Below, in pieces: positions 1-9,135 of a stretch of DNA of 38,253 nucleotides (position 1 is the first letter of the stretch; every line of letters starts with the position of its first letter). The DNA is taken from positions 1 to 38,253 of the forward strand of contig CALGAN010000004.1 of the NCBI GenBank assembly GCA_937951875.1. Reading direction: 5' to 3'. The position numbers and the translations under genes were made by a program. Origin of the DNA: an uncultured Alkalilimnicola sp. (GTDB lineage: Bacteria; Pseudomonadota; Gammaproteobacteria; Nitrococcales; AK92). A model generated the notes under the pieces. The model saw only the letters and a program-made list of their open reading frames with translations, had not been told where the DNA came from and made no database searches.

Positions 1-1
1 G

Positions 2-901
2 CCCCGCCGCTTCGAGCGCAGCCTCGCGCGCGGCTGGTGGATCACCAGCTTCTCGGCGCTGGCCAGCCGCGGCGGTTCCGCCGGCGACGAGCAGCCCGAT
101 CACGATGCCGAGCCGGGAGCCGCGCTGGCGGCGGCGGGCGAGGGCATCTTCGCGTTCCCGCGCGGCGGCCGGCCCGGCCGCTGCCTGCACAGCATCTATC
201 AGCACTGGGACTTCACCAGCGACGACGAGCAGGCGCTGGCGCAGCTGTGCACGCGCATGCTCAAGCGCTACGGCTTCGATCCCGGTTGGACCGAGGTGGT
301 GGCCGACAACGTGCGCCGGGTGCTGGCCACACCGTTGGACGGCCGGGGGCTGCGGCTGCGCGACGTCGGTCGGGGGCGGCGGCTGGACGAGCTCGAATTC
401 CATTATCCGGTGCGGGCGTTGGAGCCGGCGGCGCTGGGGCGGCTGCTGCGCGCGCATGGCTTTCTTGGCGAGGTCGCCGTCAAGGAGCGGATAGGCCGGC
501 TGCAGTTCGGCTACGGCCGCAGTTTCATGAAGGGCTACATCGACCTGGTGTGCGAGCACGACGGGCGCTACTACCTGATCGACTACAAGTCCAACTGGCT
601 GGGCCCGACCCAGGCCGACTACGGCCTGACCCAGGTGGCGGAGGCCATGGCGGCGCGGGACTACCATCTGCAGTACCTGATCTACACCGTGGCCCTGCAC
701 CGCTACCTCGGCGCGCGGCTGCCGGACTACGACTACGAGCACCACTTCGGCGGGGTGTACTACCTGTTCCTGCGCGGCATGGATCCGGAGCAGGGCAGCC
801 GCAGCGGCGTGTTCCACGACCGCCCCAGCCGGGCGCTGATCGAGGGGCTGGACCGCTACCTGCGCACCGGTCTGGTCGGGGAGGTGAGCGATGTGGTCTG
901 A
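2..901 (+). CDS. recB: RecB C-terminal part (nuclease domain), 5' truncated by the window edge
   Basis: This is the last 299 codons of the exonuclease V (RecBCD) beta subunit; the helicase part lies off the left edge. RecBCD processes double-strand breaks, and RecB carries the single nuclease centre. The fragment shows the RecB nuclease signature: GYIDLV, then YYLIDYKSNWLG at about residue 193 of the visible part, whose two Asp and the Lys bind metal in the RecB family. A later GGVYYLFLRGM stretch is also typical of the RecB C-terminus. The stop codon lies 11 bases inside recD, so the two are translationally coupled. recC is expected upstream but is not visible. The frame is clear and no damage is seen. 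Confidence 0.95.
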   Translation, partial: PRRFERSLARGWWITSFSALASRGGSAGDEQPDHDAEPGAALAAAGEGIFAFPRGGRPGRCLHSIYQHWDFTSDDEQALAQLCTRMLKRYGFDPGWTEVVADNVRRVLATPLDGRGLRLRDVGRGRRLDELEFHYPVRALEPAALGRLLRAHGFLGEVAVKERIGRLQFGYGRSFMKGYIDLVCEHDGRYYLIDYKSNWLGPTQADYGLTQVAEAMAARDYHLQYLIYTVALHRYLGARLPDYDYEHHFGGVYYLFLRGMDPEQGSRSGVFHDRPSRALIEGLDRYLRTGLVGEVSDVV

Positions 902-2663
902 GCTGTCGGGCGAAGACTTCGCGCCCATCGACCTGCAATTCGGCCGCTTGCTGGAGCGGTTGGACGGCGGCTGCCAGGCAGTGCGGGTGGCCGCGACCTA
1001 CGCCAGCCGCGCCCTGCGCGAGGGGCACAGCTGCCTCGATCTGCGCGCCTTGGCGGCGGCTGGCGACACCGGCGAATCATGGCTGCAAACGCTGCGGACG
1101 AGCCCGCTGGTGGGCGCGCCTGGTGATTGGAAGCCCTTGATCCTCGATGCCGACGACCGGCTGTATCTGTACCGCTACTGGGCCTACGAGCAGCGCGTGG
1201 CCGAGGCCGTGCTGGCACGCGCCAGGCCGGCGGACGGTGTGGACGAGCGGCGGCTGGCGGCGCAGCTGCGGGATCTGTTCGGACCAGCCGAGCCGGAGCG
1301 CGTCAACTGGCAGAAGGTGGCGGCGGCGACCGCGGTGCTGCGGCAGTTCGCGGTGATCTCCGGCGGTCCCGGCACCGGCAAGACCTACACCGTGGTGCGC
1401 ATCCTGGCGCTGCTGGTCGGCCAGAATCCGCAGCGGCCGCCGGCGATCGCCCTGGCCGCGCCCACCGGCAAGGCGGCGGCGCGCATGCAGGAAGCGATCC
1501 GCTTCGCCAAGCAATCGCTGCCGGTGGACGACGCCACCCGCGCCGCCATCCCCGAGCAGGCCGGCACCCTTCATCGCCTGCTGGGTGTGCGGCCGAACTC
1601 AACGCGCTTCCGCCACGACCGCGACAACCCGCTGCCGGTGGACGTGCTGGTGGTGGACGAAGCCTCCATGGTCGACCTGGCGCTCATGGCCAAGCTCATG
1701 GACGCGCTGCCGCCGCGCGCGCGTCTTATCCTGCTCGGCGACCGCGATCAGCTGTCCTCGGTCGAGGCCGGCTCGGTGCTCGGCGACATCTGCGCCGGCG
1801 AGGCCGGCTACTCGGCGCCGTTCGCCGAACGGCTGGCGGCGCTCAGCGGCGAGCGGGTGCCGGCGGCGCCGGGGCCGGTGCCGGCGGTGGCGGACGCCAT
1901 CGTCTATCTGCGCGAGAGCCGGCGCTTCCGCGGCGACGGCGGCATCGGCCGGCTGGCGCAGCTGATCAACGACGGTCGGGCCGAGGAGGCGCTCGGCCTG
2001 CTGCAATCGGACGATCCGGAGCTGTCATGGCGGTCGCTGACCGGCCCGGCGCTGGCGCGCGAGCTGCCGGCGGCGGTGGTGCACGGCTACCGGGCCTACC
2101 TCGAGGCGATGGCGGAAGGGGTGGACGCCGAGCGGGTATTCGCCTCGTTCAACGCCTTCCGGGTGCTGTGCGCGCACCGCACTGGCCCCGCCGGCGTCGA
2201 CACCCTCAACCAGCAGATCGAGGCCGCGCTGGCGGCGGCGCGTCTGATCAGCCCGCGCGGACCGTGGTACGCCGGCCGGCCGGTGATGATCACCGAGAAC
2301 GACTACAACCTGCGGCTGTTCAACGGCGACATCGGCCTGGTCCTGCCGGATACCGAGGGGCTGCGGGTGTGCTTCCCGCAGGTCGACGGTTCGATCCGCC
2401 GCCTGCACCCGGCGCGTCTGCCGGCGCACGAGACTGTGTACGCCATGACCGTGCACAAGACCCAGGGGTCGGAGTTCGAGCGCGTGTTGTTGGTGCTGCC
2501 GGACGAAGATTCGCGCGTGCTCAACCGCAAGCTGCTGTATACCGGCGTGACCCGCGCCAAGGTCCAGGTGGCCATCTGGGGACGTGACAGTGTGTTCCGC
2601 CGCGGCGTGCAGACCGATGCCCAGCGCGGCTCGGGGCTGGCGGCGCGGTTGTGGAGGGCGTAG
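891..2663 (+). CDS. recD: RecD, exonuclease V alpha subunit
   Basis: RecD is the 5'-3' superfamily 1B helicase motor of RecBCD. The 590-residue length fits the family (E. coli about 608). Visible features in order are an N-terminal domain with little motif content, Walker A GGPGTGKT at about residues 157-164, the Walker B/DExx-like box VVDEASMVDL near 253, LLGDRDQLSSVEAG, and the C-terminal helicase motif AMTVHKTQGSEF followed by LLYTGVTRAK. The ATG at 891 lies inside the 3' end of recB, which is the usual coupling for these two genes. The gene ends eight bases before the convergent ctaG-like gene. All helicase motifs look intact. Confidence 0.97.
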   Translation: MWSELSGEDFAPIDLQFGRLLERLDGGCQAVRVAATYASRALREGHSCLDLRALAAAGDTGESWLQTLRTSPLVGAPGDWKPLILDADDRLYLYRYWAYEQRVAEAVLARARPADGVDERRLAAQLRDLFGPAEPERVNWQKVAAATAVLRQFAVISGGPGTGKTYTVVRILALLVGQNPQRPPAIALAAPTGKAAARMQEAIRFAKQSLPVDDATRAAIPEQAGTLHRLLGVRPNSTRFRHDRDNPLPVDVLVVDEASMVDLALMAKLMDALPPRARLILLGDRDQLSSVEAGSVLGDICAGEAGYSAPFAERLAALSGERVPAAPGPVPAVADAIVYLRESRRFRGDGGIGRLAQLINDGRAEEALGLLQSDDPELSWRSLTGPALARELPAAVVHGYRAYLEAMAEGVDAERVFASFNAFRVLCAHRTGPAGVDTLNQQIEAALAAARLISPRGPWYAGRPVMITENDYNLRLFNGDIGLVLPDTEGLRVCFPQVDGSIRRLHPARLPAHETVYAMTVHKTQGSEFERVLLVLPDEDSRVLNRKLLYTGVTRAKVQVAIWGRDSVFRRGVQTDAQRGSGLAARLWRA

Positions 2664-2671
2664 GACGCCAA

Positions 2672-3457
2672 TCATCGCGACGGACTTACGGTTTGCCGCC
2701 GGCAAGCCGCGCCCGCCCGCCGCTCGAACCAGAGCGCGAAGAACGCCACCGCCAGCAGCAGCTCCGCCAGGTCGCCGCCGTAGTACATCCACTGCGCCGC
2801 CGCCTGGATCTCCTCCAAGCTGTGCGGCGTGCCGCGCGGCCAGTGGAAGGCGTACATCAGCTTGGCCAGGATGGCGTGCGCCGCCGTGCCGAGGAACAGC
2901 ACCATTAGCCGCAACCGCAGCCCCGGGCGGTGCGGCGCCGGGTCGCAGCCGGCGACCGCCCAGGTGAACAGATAGCCCGACACCACGAAATGCACGTGCA
3001 TGAGCGCGTGCAGCGGCGGCCGTTCTAGACTCAGGGCGTACAGCGGCGTGAGGTAGAGCAGGTACATTCCGCCCATGTCCAGCGCCAGCGCCGTGACCGG
3101 GTGGATCAGCAGGCGCACCGGCCGCCATGCCAGCATGGTCACCACGGCGCGCGCCGCGGCAGCCGGCAGGCTGCGCAGCAGCAGCGATCCGGGCATGCCC
3201 AGCGTCAGCGGTAGCGGCGCGAACATGCCCAGCAACAGATGCTGCAGCATGTGCCCGCGTAGGTCGTGGTGGGCGAAGTGCGCCACGGGCGGCGCGAACG
3301 CCAAGGCCATCAGCGCCACGCCGAGCGCGAAGCCGGCGCAGCGGCGGCCGCTCCAACCGCGCCCGGCGCGGCGCCGTCGGACCGCGCCGGCCAGGTAGAG
3401 GGCGAGCAGAGCCAGCAGCAGCGGCAGCGGGCCGAGCGCCGGATCGGCGTGCGTCAT
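2672..3457 (-). CDS. ctaG: CtaG-type cytochrome c oxidase assembly membrane protein (caa3_CtaG family)
   Basis: A 261-residue polytopic membrane protein with about seven hydrophobic segments, beginning with a leucine-rich helix at residues 10-25. The His-rich segment FAHHDLRGHMLQHLLLGMF followed by PLTLGMPGSLLL is typical of the caa3_CtaG family, which is linked to maturation of heme-copper oxidases, probably copper delivery. It is not related to the Cox11-type CtaG. The gene is 10 bp downstream of the DUF2243 gene on the same strand, so the two are probably co-transcribed. No oxidase subunit gene lies in the window, so the partner oxidase is unknown. Family assignment is firm; the biochemical role is inferred from the family. 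Confidence 0.85.
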   Translation of the reverse strand: MTHADPALGPLPLLLALLALYLAGAVRRRRAGRGWSGRRCAGFALGVALMALAFAPPVAHFAHHDLRGHMLQHLLLGMFAPLPLTLGMPGSLLLRSLPAAAARAVVTMLAWRPVRLLIHPVTALALDMGGMYLLYLTPLYALSLERPPLHALMHVHFVVSGYLFTWAVAGCDPAPHRPGLRLRLMVLFLGTAAHAILAKLMYAFHWPRGTPHSLEEIQAAAQWMYYGGDLAELLLAVAFFALWFERRAGAACRRQTVSPSR

Positions 3458-3467
3458 CGCCGGCCGG

Positions 3468-3929
3468 TCAGCGGCCGGCGGCCGCGGAGAGATGCCGTGC
3501 CAGCAGCGCGCCGACGGCGATCAGCAGCAGCGCGGCCAGGTTCCAGACCAGGTCGTACGGCAGGATATCGACGCCGTAGCGGATCTGGTGCAGGCGCAGC
3601 ACCTTGTGGTTGAGGAGGCCGTCCAGCAGCTGGAAGCCGCCGGCGCCGAGGAAGAAGCCGGCCCAGGCGGCGCGCCGCAGCAGGGCGCTGCGGGCACGGA
3701 CCTCGGTCAGCAGGAAAAAGCCCGCGACGATCGCCAGCAGCTCGAACGCGTGCAGCAGGCCGTCGGTGAGCAAACCGATCGCCGGGGTCGCCCGGTCGTA
3801 GAAATGGTGCCAGCCGAGTAGCTGGTGGAAGACGATCTCGTCGACCGCCGCCATCGCCCCGAGGCCGATCAGCAGCCCGGCCGTCAGCGAGCGGCGGGAG
3901 TCGAGTCCGGTATCGCCATGCGCGGTCAT
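3468..3929 (-). CDS. DUF2243 membrane protein
   Basis: A 153-residue protein with four predicted membrane helices and the DUF2243 pattern: MAAVDEIVFHQLLGWHHFYD near residues 30-50, GLLTDGLLHAFEL, a GFQLLDGLLNHKVLRLHQIR segment, and a final helix. The conserved acidic and His residues in the first and third helices suggest a metal or heme site, but no function is established. I chose the ATG at 3929 because GGGAGGAG lies just upstream; a longer reading frame to 4034 is Arg-rich and lacks such a site. It precedes the ctaG-like gene by 10 bp, and this pairing recurs in other proteobacteria, which hints at a role in respiratory oxidase assembly (inference). Confidence 0.85.
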   Translation of the reverse strand: MTAHGDTGLDSRRSLTAGLLIGLGAMAAVDEIVFHQLLGWHHFYDRATPAIGLLTDGLLHAFELLAIVAGFFLLTEVRARSALLRRAAWAGFFLGAGGFQLLDGLLNHKVLRLHQIRYGVDILPYDLVWNLAALLLIAVGALLARHLSAAAGR

Positions 3930-4210
3930 CGTTCGCTCCTCCCTGAGCCAGCTGTTACTGGGGTGGCGGACCGGCCGCCGCAAGCGCCGCCGACGCCGCT
4001 CCCGGGCTCTGTCACGTCGTCGCGGCGTAGTCAAGCCGTTGACATATGCACATCCCGCCTGCTAGCCGCCCGGAGGGAGGGGGTAAGCCGACCGTCGTTC
4101 TAGTCTTTTGTGTAATTGTTTGATTTTTATGTATTTTGCTGGATTGGCGAGAATCTGATCAGCGCCGGAAAAGGCTTGTCCGGCATGGACAAAGGACGCA
4201 TTTCCAAATT

Positions 4211-4245
4211 TTTCCCACAGAGTTATCCACAGCTTTTGTGCATAA
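4211..4245. promoter_or_regulatory. DnaA-box cluster (two consensus boxes, inverted, plus one weak box)
   Basis: TTATCCACA at 4223-4231 is a perfect DnaA box on the plus strand. TTATGCACA on the minus strand occupies 4237-4245, only five bases away. A weaker match, TTTCCCACA, lies at 4211-4219, twelve bases before the first box. Both strong boxes fit the TTATNCACA consensus. They sit in AT-rich DNA next to a T-rich stretch, an arrangement like an origin or a DnaA-titrating or DnaA-controlled site. No dnaA, rpmH or gidA is nearby. Confidence 0.6.
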
Positions 4246-4333
4246 CGGTCTTTCCGTATGTTCGGTCAGGTAGTTAGTAAGCATATTGTGACTAGATGAT
4301 GTGTATGGGGCCGCCGAACGGGCGGGCAGACAA

Positions 4334-4371
4334 AGAAAAACCCCTCCCCCGGGGACCGGGAGAGGGGCGGA
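4334..4371 (-). terminator. Rho-independent terminator of the alcohol/aldehyde dehydrogenase operon
   Basis: On the minus strand, CCCCTCTCCC pairs with GGGGGAGGGG around a short GC-rich loop and is followed by TTTTTCTTTG. It lies about 25 bases beyond the aldehyde dehydrogenase stop codon and fits an intrinsic terminator well. Confidence 0.85.
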
Positions 4372-4394
4372 AAGACCGGAGTCGTCGGGGAGCC

Positions 4395-5810
<1,416 letters not shown>

Positions 5811-5828
5811 GATGCGCTTCTCTCCTCC

Positions 5829-6938
5829 TTAGTCGAATACGATCATGCCGCGGGCGTTGCGGCCGGCCTTGAGGTCCTCGAAGGCCTGAGGCGCGTCGTC
5901 AATGCGGTAGGTACGGGTGATCAGCTCGTCGAGCTTCAGGCTGCCGCGGCGGTAGAGCGCCAGCAGCCGCGGGAAGTCGTACTGCGGTCGCGCCGAGCCC
6001 AGCCAGCTGCCCTTGATGGTGCGCTCGTCGGCCGGCAGGGTGAAGGTGCGGAAGCTGGTCTGATCCGACAGCTTGGCCACGCCCAGCACCACCACCGTGC
6101 CGCCGCGGCCCAGCGAGTTGTAGGCCTGGGCCACGGTCTCGCCGAAGCCGATGCACTCGAAGGCGTAGTCGACGCCGCCGCCGGTGAGCTTCTTGATACT
6201 CTTGGCCACTTCCTTGTCGTCGGCGGCGTTGATGGTGTCGGTGGCGCCGAACTGCCGCGCCAGCGCCAGCTTGGCTTCGTTGGTGTCGACCGCGATGATG
6301 GTCTCGGCACCGGCGATGCGGCAACCCTGGATCACGTTCAGGCCGACGCCACCGACGCCGAACACCGCCACCCGCGCGCCGGGCTCGACCTGGGCGGTGT
6401 TGAACACCGCGCCGACGCCGGTCATCACCGCGCAGCCGACCAGGGCGGCGCTGGCGAGCGGCACGTCGGGATCGATCTTCACCAGGTTGTCGACGTGCAT
6501 GGTGGCGTACTCCGCCATCACGCCGCAGGCGCCGAACACGTTCAGCGGCTTGCCTTCGCTGTCATAGGTGCGCACCGTGCCGTCCGGCAGGTGGTAGAGC
6601 GCCTTGCCGGCGTTGTCGCACAGCACCGGCCGGCCGCGCGAGCACTGCCGACACTTGCCGCACATGGAGATGAACGTGGTGACCACGTGGTCGCCGACCT
6701 TCAGGCCGGTGACGCCTTCGCCGACTTCCACCACCACGCCCGCGGCCTCGTGGCCGAGCACCACCGGCGGCGGATAGGTGATGACGCCGGTGGCGGCGGA
6801 AAGGTCGCTGTGGCAGACGCCGCAGGCCTTGACTTGAATGGTGACTTCGTTGCGCTTGGGCGGGTCGACCCGGATCTCCTCCACCTGGATCGGCGCGTTG
6901 TACTCGCGGCAGACGACTGCCTTGGCCGTACGGCTCAT
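5829..6938 (-). CDS. Zinc-dependent alcohol dehydrogenase (medium-chain family)
   Basis: A 369-residue medium-chain dehydrogenase/reductase. Catalytic zinc ligands are Cys42 (GVCHSD), His63 with Glu64 (GHEAAG) and a later Cys in LVGCAVMTG; structural zinc ligands are Cys93, 96, 99 and 107. The NAD-binding motif is GVGGVG. The CAVMTGVGAV segment places it close to the class III / aryl-alcohol dehydrogenase branch. A strong AGGAGG just before the ATG at 6938 fixes the start; the open frame runs much further upstream but through pncB. It is first in the operon with the aldehyde dehydrogenase. The roughly 125-bp gap upstream should contain its promoter. Confidence 0.95.
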   Translation of the reverse strand: MSRTAKAVVCREYNAPIQVEEIRVDPPKRNEVTIQVKACGVCHSDLSAATGVITYPPPVVLGHEAAGVVVEVGEGVTGLKVGDHVVTTFISMCGKCRQCSRGRPVLCDNAGKALYHLPDGTVRTYDSEGKPLNVFGACGVMAEYATMHVDNLVKIDPDVPLASAALVGCAVMTGVGAVFNTAQVEPGARVAVFGVGGVGLNVIQGCRIAGAETIIAVDTNEAKLALARQFGATDTINAADDKEVAKSIKKLTGGGVDYAFECIGFGETVAQAYNSLGRGGTVVVLGVAKLSDQTSFRTFTLPADERTIKGSWLGSARPQYDFPRLLALYRRGSLKLDELITRTYRIDDAPQAFEDLKAGRNARGMIVFD

Positions 6939-7006
6939 GTAGGTCCTCCTGAATAGATCGGGATTCTTGTTATTCGTTGACTGCAGGGTGCTTCCCGAGA
7001 CGAGTG

Positions 7007-7022
7007 TGCAAACGGTAACCCA
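7007..7022 (-). promoter_or_regulatory. Possible sigma-54 promoter upstream of the alcohol dehydrogenase gene
   Basis: On the minus strand the 16-mer TGGGTTACCGTTTGCA has the GG and GC doublets at the sigma-54 spacing (TGG-N8-TTGCA). It lacks the usual CAC after TGG. A start about 12 bases downstream would give a leader of about 55-60 nt. No clear sigma-70 pair was seen in the gap. No enhancer-binding activator gene is in the window, so this stays tentative. Confidence 0.25.
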
Positions 7023-7063
7023 TTCGGGTCTGTTCGCGCGACTGTCGGTTGCGGCGGCCGCGC

Positions 7064-8242
7064 TCAGCGCCCGGCGGAGGCCGGTGGCAGCTCGAACACC
7101 TGGCGCAGATAGGCCAGATAGGTCTCGTCGTCGCACATGCTCTTGCCGGGCGAGTCGGAGATCTTCGCCACCGGCTGGCCGTTGCAGCGGGTCATCTTGA
7201 TGACGATGTTGATTGGCGGGTGACCCAGGTCGTTGGTGAGATGGGTGCCGATGCCGAAGCCGAGGCGCGCCTGGCCGCGGAAGCGCTCGTAGATCCGCAG
7301 CGCCAGCGGCATGGTCAGCGCGTCGCTGTAGATCAAGGTTTTGGTGCGCGGATCGATACGATGGGCGCGGTAGTGGGCGAGGATCTTCTCGGTCCATTCG
7401 AACGGATCGCCCGAATCCTGGCGGGCGCCGTCGAACAGCTTGCAGAAGTACAGGTCGAAGTCGCGCAGGAAGGCATCGATGCCGACCACGTCCGACAGCG
7501 CGATCCCTAGGTCGCCGCGGTACTCCTTGGCCCAGGTCTCGAAGGCGAACCTCTGGCTGTCGCGCAAGCGTGGCCCGAGCGCTTGGCAGGCCTGCAGGAA
7601 CTCGTGCGCCATGGTGCCGACCGCGGTCAGCCCCAGCTCCTTGGCCAGCAGCACGTTGCTGGTGCCGACGAACTGCGTCGGCAGCGCTGCCTTCAGCCGC
7701 TCCAGCACTTGCCGCTGCCAGGCCAGCGAGAAGCGGCGGCGGGTGCCGAAGTCGGTGAAGCGGAAGTCCTCGCCGCCGGGAAAGGAGGACACCAGATTGA
7801 TCTTGGCGTCGAGCCGGGCCATGCCTTCGGCGTAGTTCGGCCGCGGGTAGCGGCGGGCGCAGTAGGTTTCGCTGACGATGGCCAGCACCGGCACTTCGAA
7901 CAGGATGGTGTGCAGCCACGGCCCGCGGATGACGATCGTCAGCTCCGGGCCGGAGGCGTCGATGTCGATGTAGCGCTCCTGCAGGTGGAACAGCCGCAGG
8001 AAGTCGACGAAGTCGCTTTTGATGAAGCGCAGGCTGCCGAGGTAGGCCAGTTCGTCCTCGGTGAAGCGCAGCCGGCACAGCTCGGCGACGTGCTCGCGGA
8101 TCTCGTCGGCGTAGGGCCGCAGGTCGATGCCCTCGGTGCGGCACTTGAAGCGGTACTCGACCTGGGCGCCGGGGAAGTGATGCAGCACCGCCTGCATCAT
8201 GGTGAACTTGTAAAGATCGGTGTCCAGCAAGCTGGTGATCAT
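7064..8242 (-). CDS. pncB: Nicotinate phosphoribosyltransferase
   Basis: PncB converts nicotinate, PRPP and ATP to nicotinate mononucleotide, the entry step of the NAD salvage (Preiss-Handler) pathway, in the cytosol. The 392-residue protein begins LLDTDLYKFTMMQAVLHHFP, a hallmark N-terminus. It carries TMAHEFLQAC with the His that is phosphorylated in the family, KTLIYSDALTMP, and FGIGTHLTNDLG near the C-terminus. Length matches the E. coli enzyme (about 400). The ATG at 8242 has an AGGA eight bases upstream. The TetR gene ends 120 bp upstream on the same strand, so a shared transcript is possible but there is no functional link. Confidence 0.96.
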   Translation of the reverse strand: MITSLLDTDLYKFTMMQAVLHHFPGAQVEYRFKCRTEGIDLRPYADEIREHVAELCRLRFTEDELAYLGSLRFIKSDFVDFLRLFHLQERYIDIDASGPELTIVIRGPWLHTILFEVPVLAIVSETYCARRYPRPNYAEGMARLDAKINLVSSFPGGEDFRFTDFGTRRRFSLAWQRQVLERLKAALPTQFVGTSNVLLAKELGLTAVGTMAHEFLQACQALGPRLRDSQRFAFETWAKEYRGDLGIALSDVVGIDAFLRDFDLYFCKLFDGARQDSGDPFEWTEKILAHYRAHRIDPRTKTLIYSDALTMPLALRIYERFRGQARLGFGIGTHLTNDLGHPPINIVIKMTRCNGQPVAKISDSPGKSMCDDETYLAYLRQVFELPPASAGR

Positions 8243-8362
8243 GGTCCGAGTCCTGGCACGCCCATTTCGTTGAGCATGGCGCCGGCGCGCCCGGACGGCA
8301 ACACGGCGGCGCCGGCGTCTCCTTGCCGATAAATGAGGGCGCCGACCGCGTACCGGCGGCGC

Positions 8363-8989
8363 TCAGGGCTGCTTGGCGCGGTCGCGCTCCAGCACGATCT
8401 CGGCGATCAGGTTCTCCATGCGGCTGATGGTGTCGGGATCGCCGGTCGGGCCGGCCAGCACCAGCTGGCTGCCGATGGTGCTGACGTAGAGCAGCAGCGC
8501 CAGGTCGCGGGCCTTCTCGGAATCGCCGGTGATTTTCTCGATCAGCGCGATGTTCTGGTTGATGCGCACCTGATCGACCTCGGCCACGATCTTGGCGGCG
8601 AACTCGTCGCGGCGGGCGTAGTCGCGCACCGCCAGCTCGATGCGCATGCGCCGCAGGTTGCGCGCCACCTCGCTGAGCAAAAGATGCAGGATGCGGCGCA
8701 GATCCCCCTCGTAATCCGGGCCATTGACCCGCAAATAATTCAACTCGCGCAGCCGGCGGTCGCGCCAGCGCTCGAGAAAGCTCACCACGAGGTCGGCGTG
8801 GTCCTGGAAATGCCAGTAGAAACTGCCGCGGGTGACGCCCAGGCGTTCGGCCAGGGTCAGAATGCGGACGTTGTCGAATCCGCCCTCGGCGATGGCCGCG
8901 GCGGCGGCGTCCAACCAGTCGTCACGACTGAGCTGCTCCTTGTCGGCCGATTTGCGGCGCCGCCGCGCGGGCGCTTTGGGCTGGGACAT
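8363..8989 (-). CDS. TetR/AcrR-family transcriptional regulator, divergent from fadB
   Basis: A 208-residue protein with a basic N-terminal tail (ARRRRKSADK) and a TetR helix-turn-helix at about residues 25-70: LAERLGVTRGSFYWHFQDHADLV. The helical remainder is the ligand-binding and dimerisation domain, which is too divergent to name a ligand. It faces the fadB-thiolase genes across a 279-bp gap. TetR regulators in that position usually repress the neighbouring genes and are released by an acyl-CoA; that role is inferred here. Candidate operators are the repeats at 9060-9080 and 9083-9093. The start at 8989 gives the shortest frame containing the whole DNA-binding domain; frames reading further upstream run antisense to fadB. 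Confidence 0.9.
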   Translation of the reverse strand: MSQPKAPARRRRKSADKEQLSRDDWLDAAAAAIAEGGFDNVRILTLAERLGVTRGSFYWHFQDHADLVVSFLERWRDRRLRELNYLRVNGPDYEGDLRRILHLLLSEVARNLRRMRIELAVRDYARRDEFAAKIVAEVDQVRINQNIALIEKITGDSEKARDLALLLYVSTIGSQLVLAGPTGDPDTISRMENLIAEIVLERDRAKQP

Positions 8990-9059
8990 GGCGCTACGAA
9001 TTCCTGCGTTGACGGGGTATCCCGGATGCACTAGTGTATGTTCACACAATGCACATGTG

Positions 9060-9080
9060 TACGGTAATAAGTCAACCGTA
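9060..9080. promoter_or_regulatory. Inverted repeat in the tetR-fadB intergenic region
   Basis: TACGGT (9060-9065) and ACCGTA (9075-9080) form a 6-bp inverted repeat with a 9-base spacer. Just left of it is the perfect palindrome CACATGTG (9052-9059). The size fits a TetR dimer site between the divergent genes. This is a visual match only. Confidence 0.35.
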
Positions 9081-9082
9081 TC

Positions 9083-9096
9083 TGTTTGAAACATAA
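9083..9096. promoter_or_regulatory. Operator-like motif TGTTTGAAACA, shared with the acyl-CoA dehydrogenase upstream region
   Basis: TGTTT-G-AAACA (9083-9093) is a perfect 11-bp palindrome. The 13-mer GTTTGAAACATAA (9084-9096) reappears as GTTTAAAACAAAA at 12758-12770, upstream of the acyl-CoA dehydrogenase genes. The two copies differ only at the central base and at one position on the right. Two copies in front of two beta-oxidation transcription units suggest a common regulator, most simply the adjacent TetR protein. Confidence 0.4.
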
Positions 9097-9135
9097 AGCC
9101 CGCTTCGGCCGTCCGGCTTGGGTGTGGGTTTGGAG

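Larger units (their letters stand above)
3930..4394. other. 465-bp intergenic region with AT-rich island
   Basis: No gene is supported here. The part near 3930-4080 is GC-rich. About 4095-4300 is strikingly AT-rich for this genome, with T-rich runs at 4100-4140 and a DnaA-box cluster at 4211-4245. The right end holds the terminator of the aldehyde dehydrogenase gene. The promoter of the DUF2243-ctaG pair must also lie here, but no clear -35/-10 pair stands out. Confidence 0.7.

Noticed and set aside
1127..2587. Alternative-frame open reading frame inside recD
   Set aside because: It lies fully within recD, is Arg/Ala/Gly-rich and carries no domain.
4095..4320. AT-rich stretch as an insertion-sequence remnant
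   Set aside because: No terminal inverted repeats, no target duplication and no transposase fragment in any frame.
8239..8304. A 21-codon minus-strand frame (GTG start) whose TGA overlaps the pncB ATG
   Set aside because: It could be a leader peptide, but its start lacks a well-placed ribosome site and pncB has its own; the overlap is too easy to get by chance.
9009..9037. TTGACG with TAGTGT as a fadB promoter
   Set aside because: The -35 is acceptable but the -10 matches at only three positions; not strong enough to list as a feature.
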